Assembly (NCBI RefSeq): GCF_030295915.1
Contig: NZ_AP027361.1
Span: forward strand, 1,178,001 to 1,242,000
Length of the DNA: 64,000 nucleotides
Reading direction: 5' to 3'
Source: Thalassotalea sediminis
GTDB taxonomy: Bacteria > Pseudomonadota > Gammaproteobacteria > Enterobacterales > Alteromonadaceae
Numbering within the stretch: the stretch's first letter is position 1; every line of letters begins with the position of its first letter. Position numbers and translations under genes: made by a program. Under the pieces are notes generated by a model. The model worked only from the letters and a program-made list of their open reading frames with translations, was not told the DNA's origin and ran no database searches. Below are positions 45,077 to 54,713 of this stretch, piece by piece.

Positions 45077-45412
45077 ATGAAATCATTACGCTGGCTAATC
45101 ATCGCAGTAAGTCTTTCTTTATTCGGGTTCTCTGATTCAATCCCTGAATATCACCTAGTGCTTAAAAAACACCTTTTTTATCCTAGTGAAGTTAAAATTC
45201 CCGCCGGTAAAAAAGTGAAGCTTGTGATTGACAACCAAGATCAACGGCCTGAAGAATTTGACAGTTTCGACTTAAACCGTGAAAAAGTGTTATTTCCAGG
45301 TAGGAAGTCAGTTATATACATTGGTCCTTTATCTCCAGGGAGCTATGAGTTTTTTGGTGAATACAACCCAAATTCAGCGATAGGCAAAGTGATCGTTGAG
45401 GGGGAAAACTAG
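45077..45412 (+). CDS. Cupredoxin-like periplasmic protein lacking a standard copper site
   Basis: A 111-residue protein with a short hydrophobic leader (about 20 residues) and a cupredoxin-like fold: LVLKKHLFYPSEVKIPAGKKVKLVIDNQDQRPEEFDSFDLNREKVLFPGRKSVIYIGPLSPGSYEFFGEYNPNSAIGKVIVEGEN. It resembles the cupredoxin_1 proteins found beside FTR1-type permeases. In these the C-terminal loop usually has histidine or cysteine in the EFFGEFHP region; here it reads EYNPNSA, so the normal copper ligands are not apparent. Ends immediately before the FTR1-like gene. Confidence 0.78.
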   Translation: MKSLRWLIIAVSLSLFGFSDSIPEYHLVLKKHLFYPSEVKIPAGKKVKLVIDNQDQRPEEFDSFDLNREKVLFPGRKSVIYIGPLSPGSYEFFGEYNPNSAIGKVIVEGEN

Positions 45413-46207
45413 ATGTTAATTAATACTATTATTTTGTTTATTAGAGATATTTTACCTATAGGTATTCTCATTGCATGGTTAACCGCCTTTGTAATGCCAG
45501 GGCGCGTTGATAGCGCATTTTTAATTAAGTACTGTTTTACTAGCGGTATCTTAATGCTCATTATTTTTCTTCTGGCACCCGAAATAAGTCCTTACTTTCA
45601 AGGAGCAGGATTTGAATACTTGATAGTGGCTTTAATGTGTAGTTACTTTTTACTGTTTACTCTCGGGAGTGCGATGTCGCATGTCATCAAAGAAGAAATC
45701 ACTGTGCATTTAATTTTGGTTGCAGCATCTATTTTTACCGCGGTAAAAGGTGTTAGCTTTTTGATTTATTTTTCAGGTTATTTATCTTCATCAAACAATG
45801 AAGTTGCTATTTATATGGCTGTTTTTCTCGCTTGCGGCATTATTATCAGCTTCTCTGTGCTGCTGTATTTTTTCTTACATAGGCTTGCGTGCGGTAAAAA
45901 TCAATTTATTCCAATGATACTTTGGGGAATGTTTATCTCAGGGCAGCTGGCGCTCATTGTACCGCTTCTTTCTCAAGTGGATGTACTTAGCGAAGGTAAT
46001 ATTTTGTGGAACAGTGAATTTTTCATTAAGGATAGCTCTGAATATGGACATATCGCAAAAGCGTTAATTGGTTATGAAGCAACGCCAAGTAGTCGATTTA
46101 TTATGGTGTATTTAAGTGGGTTGGCATGTTATGCCGGCACATTGTTTGGCGTGATTACGTTTTATTCGGTAAGTGAAAAAAGAGGAGAGCAAAACCATGT
46201 TAATTAG
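45413..46207 (+). CDS. FTR1-like iron permease family membrane protein
   Basis: A 264-residue membrane protein with about seven TMs. Position beside a cupredoxin gene and overall topology suggest the FTR1/EfeU family. However, the hallmark R-E-x-x-E motif is not conserved: the first helix has FIRDILPIGILIAWL, i.e. R-D-I-L-P, and no second REGLE is apparent. It may have lost iron transport, carry a different ion, or be only distantly related. The downstream gene overlaps it by 11 nt. Confidence 0.62.
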   Translation: MLINTIILFIRDILPIGILIAWLTAFVMPGRVDSAFLIKYCFTSGILMLIIFLLAPEISPYFQGAGFEYLIVALMCSYFLLFTLGSAMSHVIKEEITVHLILVAASIFTAVKGVSFLIYFSGYLSSSNNEVAIYMAVFLACGIIISFSVLLYFFLHRLACGKNQFIPMILWGMFISGQLALIVPLLSQVDVLSEGNILWNSEFFIKDSSEYGHIAKALIGYEATPSSRFIMVYLSGLACYAGTLFGVITFYSVSEKRGEQNHVN

Positions 46208-46898
46208 AATTATGCTCTTTATTGTAGGGGTAATACCGCTTTTTGCTGCTGCAGATGGTGTAGTCGTTGATAAAGTATATTCACCCTATGTATTACCACT
46301 TGAAAGAGAAGTGGAATGGCGTTTTATGTCACGAAAATCCGATGAAAGTGGTAATCAGCTCGGACAGCGTGTGGGCTTTGGTCATTCGTTAACGGAGTAC
46401 ATGACGGCAGAGATTTATTTCATTGGTGAGCGAGATGAGCCGTCAGGTGATTTTGGTTTATCAGGTTATGAATTTGAAATGCGTTTAATGCTTGGTGATC
46501 AAGGTCAATATTGGGCAGATTATGGCGTTTTGTTTGAAGTTGAAAAACAACATAATGTTGACAACTGGGAAGTAGCAAGTGGCTTTTTAGCAGAAAAAGA
46601 ATTTGGTAAAAGTAGTCTTACCGTTAATCTATTTCTTGTTTATGAGTGGGGACAAACACTTGAAAGTGAATGGGAAACTGAGGCACGTATTAAATATCGT
46701 TATCGATATAAACCGGCGTTTCAACCTGCAATAGAACTGTACGCAGGTGAAGATTACTTTGGTGTAGGGCCTGCTTTGCAGGGTATATATCGTATTGATG
46801 GTCAACAACAATTAAAATATCAGTTAGGGTTTATCACTGAACTCTCGCAGTCAGGCAATGACCACATATTACGTTTTGCTCTAGAGTATGAGTTTTAA
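46197..46898 (+). CDS. Outer-membrane beta-barrel-like protein of unknown function
   Basis: A 233-residue exported protein. The signal peptide ends FAAA-D at about residue 20. The mature part alternates charged and aromatic residues (VEWRFMSRKSDESG, MTAEIYFIGERDEP, YEFEMRLMLGDQGQYWADYGVLFEVEKQ) and ends FALEYEF, a terminal phenylalanine as in outer-membrane proteins. No family was recognised. The start at ATG 46197 (MLIRIMLFIVG) lies inside the FTR1-like gene with an 11-nt overlap. It is the last gene of the operon; no other operon in the window has this arrangement. Confidence 0.75.
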   Translation: MLIRIMLFIVGVIPLFAAADGVVVDKVYSPYVLPLEREVEWRFMSRKSDESGNQLGQRVGFGHSLTEYMTAEIYFIGERDEPSGDFGLSGYEFEMRLMLGDQGQYWADYGVLFEVEKQHNVDNWEVASGFLAEKEFGKSSLTVNLFLVYEWGQTLESEWETEARIKYRYRYKPAFQPAIELYAGEDYFGVGPALQGIYRIDGQQQLKYQLGFITELSQSGNDHILRFALEYEF

Positions 46899-46916
46899 AA
46901 ATGTTCACTTTTATTG

Positions 46917-46944
46917 CTTGAATTTATTTTCGCTATCCCCATAT
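46917..46944 (+). promoter_or_regulatory. Heat-shock (sigma-32) promoter of htpG
   Basis: CTTGAA at 46917-46922, a 14-nt spacer and CCCCATAT at 46937-46944, an essentially perfect match to the sigma-32 consensus. It lies about 70 nt before the htpG start codon. Confidence 0.9.
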
Positions 46945-47013
46945 CTGCTCTATCACGAGGCGATGTCCTCACTAACGTAAATAATATAGATAGCAAGATA
47001 GGAGATGGCTCGA

Positions 47014-48975
47014 ATGTCTGATGCAGGTCAACCAGAAGTTCATGGCTTTCAAACCGAAGTAAAACAATTACTTCAATTAATGATCCATTCTTTGTATTCA
47101 AACAAAGAAATTTTCTTACGTGAATTAGTATCAAATGCTGCAGATGCTTCAGATAAATTAAGGTTTGAAGCGCTAAAAAATGCCGAACTTTTTGAAGGTG
47201 ACGGTGAATTACGTGTGCGAGTCAGCGCTGATAAAGATAACAAGACCGTAACCATTTCTGATAATGGTATTGGTATGACACATGACCAGATCGTTGAGCA
47301 TTTAGGTACAATCGCTAAATCGGGCACGGCAGAGTTCTTTTCGAAGTTGTCAGGAGACCAAGCGTCTGATTCTCAACTTATCGGTCAATTTGGTGTAGGC
47401 TTCTATTCAGCTTTTATTGTTGCTGACAAGGTCACTGTGCGTTCACGAGCTGCTGGTGTTAGCGCGAGTGAAGGTGTTGAATGGCAAAGTGAAGGTGAAG
47501 GTCAATTTACCACTCGCCAAATTGAAAAAACAAACCGTGGTACTGATATTATTCTTCATTTAAAAGAAGATGAGTCTGAGTTCTTAGATGACTGGCGTTT
47601 ACGTTCTATTGTGACTAAATATTCAGATCATATATCTGTTTCTGTTGAAATGCTGACGGCAGAAGTGCCTGCTGTTGAAGCACAAGAAGAAGTTAAAGAC
47701 GAAGAAGGAAATGTGGTAACACCAGCTATTGAAGCGCGTGATGCTGTGCCTGCTAAATGGGAACCAGTAAATAAAGCTACTGCTCTTTGGACACGAGAAA
47801 AGTCAGATGTAACTGAAGAAGAATATAAAGAATTTTATAAGCATGTTTCACATGATTTTGCAGATCCTTTACTTTGGGAACATAACAAAGTCGAAGGTAA
47901 AACGGAGTATACATCACTACTTTATATTCCAAGTAAAGCACCATTTGATTTGTATAACCGTGAAAAACAACATGGCTTAAAGCTTTATGTTCAACGTGTT
48001 TTCATTATGGATGATGCTGAGCAATTCATGCCAACATACCTTCGTTTTGTTAAAGGCTTGCTTGATTCAAATGATTTGCCATTGAATGTGTCTCGTGAAA
48101 TTTTGCAAGACAATAAAGTAACGCAATCAATCCGTAAGGGATGTACTAAGCGCGTACTTAAAATGCTTGAAAAATTTGGTAATAAAGAGAAAGAGCAATA
48201 TCAAACATTTTGGAATGAATTTGGTCAGGTGCTAAAAGAAGGTCCTGCCGAAGACATGGCAAATAAGGAAGCCATTGCTAAGTTATTGCGTTTTGCTTCA
48301 ACAAATGAAGATTCGCCAGTACAAAATGTTTCGTTGCCTGAATATATTGAGCGTATGAAAGAAGGCCAAGACAAGATTTATTATGTTGTGGCAGATAGCT
48401 TTGAAGCAGCGAAAAATAGCCCTCATTTAGAGGTTTTCCGTAAGAAAGGCATCGAAGTGTTATTACTTTCTGATCGTATTGATGAGTGGTTAGTTAGCCA
48501 TTTAACTGAATTTGATGAGAAGCAATTACAATCAGTTGCTCGCGGCGGTGTTGATTTAAGCGATTTAGATGATGAAGAATCTAAAGAAGCACAAGAAAAG
48601 CTCGAAAAAGAATTCGATTCTGTTGTTAAACGTATGCAAGAAGCCCTAGGCGATAAAGTTAAAGAGGTGAAAATCTCAAATCGCTTAACTGATTCGCCAG
48701 CAGTGATAGTAACAGCTGAAGATGATATGAGCATTCAAATGCAAAAATTAATGGCACAAGTTGGTCAAGAAGTGCCTGAAGTTAAGCCAATTTTTGAGAT
48801 TAACGCAGAGCATGACCTTGTTAAGCATGTGGCTGATGAAGCTGACGATGACAAATTTAACCAATGGGTTGAAGTGTTATTTGAGCAAGCTACATTAGCA
48901 GAGCGCGGTAATTTAAAAGATCCGGCTTCGTTTGTAGCTAAACTTAACAAGCTTATGATGAGCTTAACAAAGTAA
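47014..48975 (+). CDS. htpG: Molecular chaperone HtpG (bacterial Hsp90)
   Basis: A 653-residue Hsp90 chaperone. The GHKL ATPase domain has [42 protein letters not shown] and [17 protein letters not shown]; the middle domain has [23 protein letters not shown]; the C-terminal dimerisation domain ends [13 protein letters not shown] 47014 is chosen because AGGAG at 47000-47004 gives 9-nt spacing, whereas ATG 47005 touches it. Transcribed from a sigma-32 promoter. It normally follows recR; here an 8-9 kb operon lies in between. Confidence 0.97.
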   Translation: MSDAGQPEVHGFQTEVKQLLQLMIHSLYSNKEIFLRELVSNAADASDKLRFEALKNAELFEGDGELRVRVSADKDNKTVTISDNGIGMTHDQIVEHLGTIAKSGTAEFFSKLSGDQASDSQLIGQFGVGFYSAFIVADKVTVRSRAAGVSASEGVEWQSEGEGQFTTRQIEKTNRGTDIILHLKEDESEFLDDWRLRSIVTKYSDHISVSVEMLTAEVPAVEAQEEVKDEEGNVVTPAIEARDAVPAKWEPVNKATALWTREKSDVTEEEYKEFYKHVSHDFADPLLWEHNKVEGKTEYTSLLYIPSKAPFDLYNREKQHGLKLYVQRVFIMDDAEQFMPTYLRFVKGLLDSNDLPLNVSREILQDNKVTQSIRKGCTKRVLKMLEKFGNKEKEQYQTFWNEFGQVLKEGPAEDMANKEAIAKLLRFASTNEDSPVQNVSLPEYIERMKEGQDKIYYVVADSFEAAKNSPHLEVFRKKGIEVLLLSDRIDEWLVSHLTEFDEKQLQSVARGGVDLSDLDDEESKEAQEKLEKEFDSVVKRMQEALGDKVKEVKISNRLTDSPAVIVTAEDDMSIQMQKLMAQVGQEVPEVKPIFEINAEHDLVKHVADEADDDKFNQWVEVLFEQATLAERGNLKDPASFVAKLNKLMMSLTK

Positions 48976-50004
<1,029 letters not shown>

Positions 50005-50020
50005 GCATTCATTATAGTTA

Positions 50021-50049
50021 AGGCCTACATTATCGTAGGCCTTTTTTTT
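50021..50049 (+). terminator. Intrinsic terminator after adk
   Basis: AGGCCTAC (50021-50028), loop ATTATC, GTAGGCCT (50035-50042), then an eight-T run. A strong factor-independent terminator 16 nt after the adk stop codon. Confidence 0.92.
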
Positions 50050-50220
50050 GCTCTAAATGTCAGTTTTTCTCTGTTTTTTGTCAGTTTCCACCGCTGTATT
50101 TAGGCGATGAATACGTTACATTTAGTCATTACTGCACTGCTATTATAGTGCTGTGATGTAAGTGATTTACTCGTAAGGTCATGCGAATGTGCAATGACTA
50201 AAATTTATTTAAGGAAGTTT

Positions 50221-50613
50221 ATGTTAAACGTATCGATAACTGGCTTTTATCTCGCTTTATTAGCGCTGCTCTATATTGGATTTACCATACGTATAATTAA
50301 ATTACGCTACAAATATAAAACTGGTATTGGTGACGGCGGCCATGATGAATTAGCCCAGGCTGTGCGTGTACATGGTAACTTTGCAGAATATACCCCATTA
50401 GCAATGTTGATGTTGGCTTGTGCTGAAATTAACGGTAGCACTGAAATGTTAGTTTATGCTGTGGGGGCGCTTTTCTTTATTGGGCGCATATTACATAGTA
50501 TAGGCATTACACAAACGCAAGGACCAAGTAAAAGTAGACAAATAGGAATGCTAGCCAGTTTTTTAACGTTATTAATTCTTGCGGTAGAAAATATTCGTTT
50601 ATTTGTTAGTTAG
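50221..50613 (+). CDS. MAPEG family membrane protein
   Basis: A 130-residue protein of the MAPEG family (eicosanoid and glutathione metabolism): four TMs with IKLRYKYKTGIGDGGHDELAQAVRVHGNFAEYTPLAMLMLACAE and FIGRILHSIGITQTQGPSKSRQIGMLASFL. The RxHGNFxEYxPL segment and the RxxH-G pair are the family signature. I start at ATG 50221, with AAGGAAG in front; an upstream ATG is possible. The substrate is unknown in bacteria. Convergent with elaA. Confidence 0.9.
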   Translation: MLNVSITGFYLALLALLYIGFTIRIIKLRYKYKTGIGDGGHDELAQAVRVHGNFAEYTPLAMLMLACAEINGSTEMLVYAVGALFFIGRILHSIGITQTQGPSKSRQIGMLASFLTLLILAVENIRLFVS

Positions 50614-50618
50614 AAAAG

Positions 50619-51071
50619 TTAAGTTTTTTGTATCATACAGATATGAGGAATGCCGTCCTCTAAGTAGGTATTAGAGCACTCTATAAAGCCATGTGTATTA
50701 TAGAATGCGGTAAGGTGTTCTTGGGCTGACATTTTAACGCGTTGGTTGGGAAAGTGCTGCTGGCAAGATACAAGCGCTTTTTGCATTAATTGATGCCCTA
50801 AACCAGCGCCTCTCGCGTAATTTGCAATGACAACACGCCCAATGGCTGGGTTGTCATTATAGCTAGTGCCTGCAGGTAAAATTCTTAAATAAGCGGCAAG
50901 TTTTTCACCCTGATAAGCCATGATATGACGAGTTTCTGGGTGTCTATCTAAGTCATCAAGTTCAGGGTAATAACAGGTTTGTTCAACGACGAAAACATCG
51001 ACACGTAATTTTAATAAGTCATAAAGTTGATCGAGCGTTAACGCCGGGAAAGTAACATCTAGCCAATTCAT
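50619..51071 (-). CDS. elaA: GNAT family N-acetyltransferase ElaA
   Basis: A 150-residue acetyltransferase matching E. coli ElaA: MNWLDVTFPALTLDQLYDLLKLRVDVFVVEQTCYYPELDDLDRHPETRH, AAYLRILP, IGRVVIANYARGAGLGHQLMQKALVSC (acetyl-CoA loop), VKMSAQEHLTAFYNTHGFIECSNTYLEDGIPHICM. Start chosen at 51071 by alignment; two further in-frame ATGs lie upstream (51083 and 51098) in or beside a hairpin. No Shine-Dalgarno is strong at any of them. Substrate unknown. Confidence 0.9.
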   Translation of the reverse strand: MNWLDVTFPALTLDQLYDLLKLRVDVFVVEQTCYYPELDDLDRHPETRHIMAYQGEKLAAYLRILPAGTSYNDNPAIGRVVIANYARGAGLGHQLMQKALVSCQQHFPNQRVKMSAQEHLTAFYNTHGFIECSNTYLEDGIPHICMIQKT

Positions 51072-51081
51072 AAAGGCGCCC

Positions 51082-51124
51082 ATAAAAAATACGGTCAAAT
51101 AAACATAATGTTATTTGACCGTAT
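51082..51124 (-). terminator. Terminator or attenuator hairpin immediately before elaA
   Basis: A perfect 14-bp stem, ATACGGTCAAATAA (51089-51102) with TTATTTGACCGTAT (51111-51124) and an 8-nt loop. On the minus strand it is followed by TTTTTT, a canonical intrinsic terminator. It ends the upstream minus-strand gene but sits only about 12 nt before the elaA start codon. Confidence 0.8.
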
Positions 51125-51150
51125 ACAATAACTCAATGATTATTACGATT

Positions 51151-51444
51151 TTATTGCAATATTTGTAAAAAACCGCGATAACTTTTTCGTTCTAGATAAG
51201 TCAGAATTTCTTTTTTATACTCGGCAACATTTACCTTTGGAAACTCTTTATCTAATACTGCATTTAAGTCGTTAGGATTTAAAAATAGAATATATCCTAG
51301 GGGTAAATACTCTGGATTAAAATCTTTTTGGTAAACGACTGTTCTTATTTGAGAGGCGGTATAGAAGTTGTTAACTCCATACTGCTTTTCGAGTAACGGC
51401 AATAACTTACTACCGTATTTTTTGATAGACCAATACTTAAACAT
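51151..51444 (-). CDS. Small conserved protein of unknown function
   Basis: A 97-residue cytoplasmic protein without signal peptide or TM: MFKYWSIKKYGSKLLPLLEKQYGVNNFYTASQIRTVVYQKDFNPEYLPLGYILFL, then DLNAVLDKEFPKVNVAEYKKEILTYLERKSYRGFLQIL. This W-KKYG...YGxxxxYTxxQIRxTVY...LPLxY pattern resembles small uncharacterised proteins of Alteromonadales and Vibrionales, tentatively DUF6559, but I cannot confirm that. Separated from elaA by the terminator hairpin. Confidence 0.7.
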   Translation of the reverse strand: MFKYWSIKKYGSKLLPLLEKQYGVNNFYTASQIRTVVYQKDFNPEYLPLGYILFLNPNDLNAVLDKEFPKVNVAEYKKEILTYLERKSYRGFLQILQ

Positions 51445-51563
51445 AGCTAATCCTTAGCAGCGACATTGAATCCGTATATTTTAGGGGCGTTATATTACAT
51501 ATTTGTTAATGATATATCAATGATTTTTGACTGTTTGGTTAGGAAAAATTGACTATAATTATC

Positions 51564-52451
51564 TTACTTATTGATAATTTTGAGGTTATTTTTATCAACG
51601 AAAAAACCAGCTTGTAGGTACGCTTTAGCGATTAATTTTTGTTTTCTTAGTATTGCTAAACCTTTATTCATCGCTTTTAATGCATGTGCGCCAAGTGGGT
51701 GGTTTTTACTAATAACAAAGTGTCGACTGTCGTCAAGCATAACACCAACACCTTCAACGGGTACAAGGTAAATGTTTTCCAAGGTAAACGATTTGTCTGG
51801 TGTAGAATGGAATGCCATCAGCATGAAATCGACCCATTGAATGTTAACCAAGCGTGCTTGGCTAAGCCATTCGTCTTCCCTGATCAACTCTTTTATGGGT
51901 AAATCTTGTAAAGTTTTCCAGTCTGTTCGCCACTTGGGTGTCGAAGTGGCGGTAAAGCGCTTTAGATCTTCAAGTGTTCGTATTGAAAGTACGGCTTTGT
52001 TTTTGGGGCTGGTATAAATGCCTGCCACATATTCCCCTCGTTTTATTACGGGCTTTGAGATGTAAACATTTTCTTGTAATGCAAGGGCGTCACTTAACCA
52101 GTATGAATCAAAGCTTATTAATAATTTACCTTGTTGAATCATCTTTGTGTTACGAAAGTTTAATTTGCCAGGGGAATAGTGAAAAGTATGTTCAAAGCCA
52201 CCAAGTTTTAATGCTTGTTGGGCAATAATCATATCAACGACATCTCGACGAATAGTTTTACCAGAAAAGTCTTGTACTTGAAGAACATTTCTGCCGTTTA
52301 GAAATTGCTTGTAGTCAACATACACATCATCTCTAATTGAAATAATGATCTCTTCGGCAGTTACAGTATTAATGAATGTTAGCGGTAGAGTAGTGAAAAA
52401 AAACCATGTAATGCGTATAAGGGCAGTTTTTAGATTCAAAAATACATGCAT
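51564..52451 (-). CDS. Periplasmic substrate-binding-like protein
   Basis: A 295-residue exported protein. The N-terminal 30 residues are hydrophobic (FFTTLPLTFINTVTA-EE). The body (SIRDDVYVDYKQFLNGRNVLQ..., GKLLISFDSYWLSDALALQENVYISKPVIKRGEYVAGIYTS, VDFMLMAFHSTPDKSFTLENIYLVPVEGVGVMLDDSRHFVISKNHPLGAHALKAMNKGLAILR) has the two-lobed arrangement of family 3 solute-binding proteins. It has no cognate permease nearby, as is common for orphan members in Alteromonadales. It lies downstream of the his operon but behind a hairpin. Confidence 0.72.
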   Translation of the reverse strand: MHVFLNLKTALIRITWFFFTTLPLTFINTVTAEEIIISIRDDVYVDYKQFLNGRNVLQVQDFSGKTIRRDVVDMIIAQQALKLGGFEHTFHYSPGKLNFRNTKMIQQGKLLISFDSYWLSDALALQENVYISKPVIKRGEYVAGIYTSPKNKAVLSIRTLEDLKRFTATSTPKWRTDWKTLQDLPIKELIREDEWLSQARLVNIQWVDFMLMAFHSTPDKSFTLENIYLVPVEGVGVMLDDSRHFVISKNHPLGAHALKAMNKGLAILRKQKLIAKAYLQAGFFVDKNNLKIINK

Positions 52452-52550
52452 ATGGGGAAACCTCTACGTCGCCTTCGAGTGAAAATCCCTGTTCATTTTT
52501 TATTATTTTGTTCTGCTAATTGATTTTATTATAAGCGAAAATTAAGGAAA

Positions 52551-52585
52551 GAGTAGTGTTAAGCTAGGGTAAGCTTACGCTACTC
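52551..52585 (-). terminator. Probable terminator of the his operon
   Basis: GAGTAG (52551-52556) and CTACTC (52580-52585) extend inward to an imperfect stem with AAGCT/AGCTT arms. Located 15 nt after the hisIE stop codon on the minus strand; U-richness downstream is moderate. Confidence 0.5.
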
Positions 52586-52599
52586 CTTTATTTAGTACG

Positions 52600-53220
52600 T
52601 TATTTCTGATGACGATCTTGCAGTACTTGCATTACTTCACGAAGTTCAATGTTCTGATCACGTAATAAAACTAAGGTATGGTAAAAGAGATCTGCACACT
52701 CTCCGAGTAAGTCTTCTTTTGTTTCTGCAACGGCAGCTAATGCAACCTCAACGCCTTCTTCACCTACCTTTTGAGCAATTTTTGTTGTGCCTTTCGCAAA
52801 AAGTGCAGCGGTATAGCTTTTATCGGCTGTTTCGTTTTTACGTTGTGCTATCACTTGTTCTAATTGACTTAGAAAGTTTTGCTGCGACAGTGGCTGCTCG
52901 GGAAAACAAGATTCCGTACCTAGGTGACATGTTGGGCCGATAGGCTCACAGGTCACGAGTAAGCTGTCGCGATCACAGTCAGTGATAACTTGTTTAACGT
53001 GCAAATAATGACCAGAGGTTTCACCTTTTACCCATAACCCTTGTTGTGAGCGGCTATAAAAGGTTGTTTTTTTACTCGTTAACGTTGCTGACAATGCCTC
53101 AGAATTCATAAATCCCTGCATTAGTACGGCACCTGTTTTATGGTGTTGCACAATAGCGGGGATCATATTGTCCATTTTCTGCCATGCTAACTCATGTTGG
53201 TTTTCTTGCGTTATTAACAT
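52600..53220 (-). CDS. hisI: Bifunctional phosphoribosyl-AMP cyclohydrolase/phosphoribosyl-ATP pyrophosphatase
   Basis: A 206-residue HisIE fusion catalysing steps 2 and 3 of histidine synthesis. The HisI domain has [42 protein letters not shown] and the metal residues in [26 protein letters not shown]; the HisE domain has [53 protein letters not shown]. Last gene of the operon; overlaps hisF by 7 nt. Confidence 0.96.
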   Translation of the reverse strand: MLITQENQHELAWQKMDNMIPAIVQHHKTGAVLMQGFMNSEALSATLTSKKTTFYSRSQQGLWVKGETSGHYLHVKQVITDCDRDSLLVTCEPIGPTCHLGTESCFPEQPLSQQNFLSQLEQVIAQRKNETADKSYTAALFAKGTTKIAQKVGEEGVEVALAAVAETKEDLLGECADLFYHTLVLLRDQNIELREVMQVLQDRHQK

Positions 53221-53990
53221 AATCTAATCGCTACTTGGTTGTTGTTTAACTGTTGTTTAAGGTCACTAATGGCAATAATACCTTTATGAAATACACTGGC
53301 TGCGAGTGCGCCATCTACATCTGCTTGTTGAAATACATCAGTAAAGTGTTGAACCTCACCAGCGCCTCCTGACGCAATTAATGGTAAATTACATGCGGCA
53401 CGTGCGAGTTTAAGTTGTTGTATATCATAACCTTGACGAACACCATCTTGATTCATACAGTTCAATACAACTTCACCTGCACCTCGGCGTTGTACTTCTT
53501 TAATCCAATCAAAGGTATTCCATTTTGTTTTTTGTGTACGCGTTTCATCACCTGTAAATTGGTACACTTGGTACTCTTCGGTTTCTTTGTTATAAAAGCT
53601 ATCAATTCCGACAACAATGCATTGTTGTCCAAATATGTCGGCTAGTCTAGAAATCAATGTTGGATCGGCTAAAGCCGGTGAGTTGATGCTAATTTTATCT
53701 GCGCCCATCATTAAAATTTGCTGTGCGTCTTGTTCGGTTTTAATGCCGCCAGCGACACAAAATGGTATATCAATCACTTCAGCAATTCTGCTAACCCAGC
53801 TTTTGTCGACAACACGTTGATCTGAGCTAGCAGTAATGTCATAAAAAACTAATTCATCAGCACCAGCTTTTGCATATTGTTGGGCAAGTGGAACGATATC
53901 TCCAATAATTTCATGATTTCGAAATTGCACGCCTTTAACGACCATACCGTCTCTAACGTCTAAACAAGGTATTATGCGTTTGGCCAGCAT
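53214..53990 (-). CDS. hisF: Imidazole glycerol phosphate synthase subunit HisF
   Basis: A 258-residue TIM barrel, the cyclase subunit that works with HisH. Motifs are [104 protein letters not shown] and [16 protein letters not shown]. Catalytic aspartates D11 (LDVRDG) and the later D ([11 protein letters not shown]) are present. Start overlaps hisA by 19 nt; the end overlaps hisIE by 7 nt. Confidence 0.97.
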   Translation of the reverse strand: MLAKRIIPCLDVRDGMVVKGVQFRNHEIIGDIVPLAQQYAKAGADELVFYDITASSDQRVVDKSWVSRIAEVIDIPFCVAGGIKTEQDAQQILMMGADKISINSPALADPTLISRLADIFGQQCIVVGIDSFYNKETEEYQVYQFTGDETRTQKTKWNTFDWIKEVQRRGAGEVVLNCMNQDGVRQGYDIQQLKLARAACNLPLIASGGAGEVQHFTDVFQQADVDGALAASVFHKGIIAISDLKQQLNNNQVAIRLC

Positions 53991-54709
53991 GCGATCGCCT
54001 CCTCTAGTGTAAACTTACCTTCAAGTAAGGAACGACCTAAAATCACACCACTGACACCCGTTGGAATTAGCGCTTTTATATCGTCAAGAGAACCTATTCC
54101 CCCAGATGCTTGCCAGGCAATATCTGGATAAGCTGTGCACATTTCTTGATACAACGCGACATTAGTTCCGCTCAACGTACCGTCTTTACTAATATCAGTA
54201 CAAAGTACATGTTTAACACCTGCATCTTGGTATTGTGCGAGCAAGTCTTCAAGTAATACACCACTGTCTTTGATCCAGCCATGCGTTGGCAATGTTTTTC
54301 GACCTTGTTGATCAATTTTGATATCTAGAGCAAGTACAATTTTTTCATTGCCATACTTATTTATCCAATTGGTAACGAGCGTTGGCTCTTTAATGGCTAA
54401 GCTGCCAATGACGACTCGGTCTGCTCCTAATGCTAAAAGCTCAATAACATCTTGCTCTGTGCGTACACCACCACCTACTTGTATAATCATTTCTGGGTGG
54501 TTAACAACGGTTTTCAACGTTGAAAGTTGTCTTTTAGTACTGTCTTTTGCTCCATCTAAATCGACAAAGTGCATGACGGTAGCACCGGCATTAAAGTAGG
54601 CATCTTGTCTTTCTTTTGGTGAATAGGTGTATTGGGTTTTTTGTTCATAGTCTCCTTGAAATAAGCGAACTACGTCACCATTTATCAAGTCAATTGCGGG
54701 AATCATCAT
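53972..54709 (-). CDS. hisA: ProFAR isomerase HisA
   Basis: A 245-residue TIM-barrel isomerase. [26 protein letters not shown] at the N-terminus carries the catalytic Asp and phosphate-binding residues; other motifs are [41 protein letters not shown] and [17 protein letters not shown] (second Asp) plus [15 protein letters not shown]. All active-site residues are intact. Between hisH (4 nt upstream) and hisF (19-nt overlap). Confidence 0.97.
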   Translation of the reverse strand: MMIPAIDLINGDVVRLFQGDYEQKTQYTYSPKERQDAYFNAGATVMHFVDLDGAKDSTKRQLSTLKTVVNHPEMIIQVGGGVRTEQDVIELLALGADRVVIGSLAIKEPTLVTNWINKYGNEKIVLALDIKIDQQGRKTLPTHGWIKDSGVLLEDLLAQYQDAGVKHVLCTDISKDGTLSGTNVALYQEMCTAYPDIAWQASGGIGSLDDIKALIPTGVSGVILGRSLLEGKFTLEEAIACWPNA

Positions 54710-54713
54710 ATGG

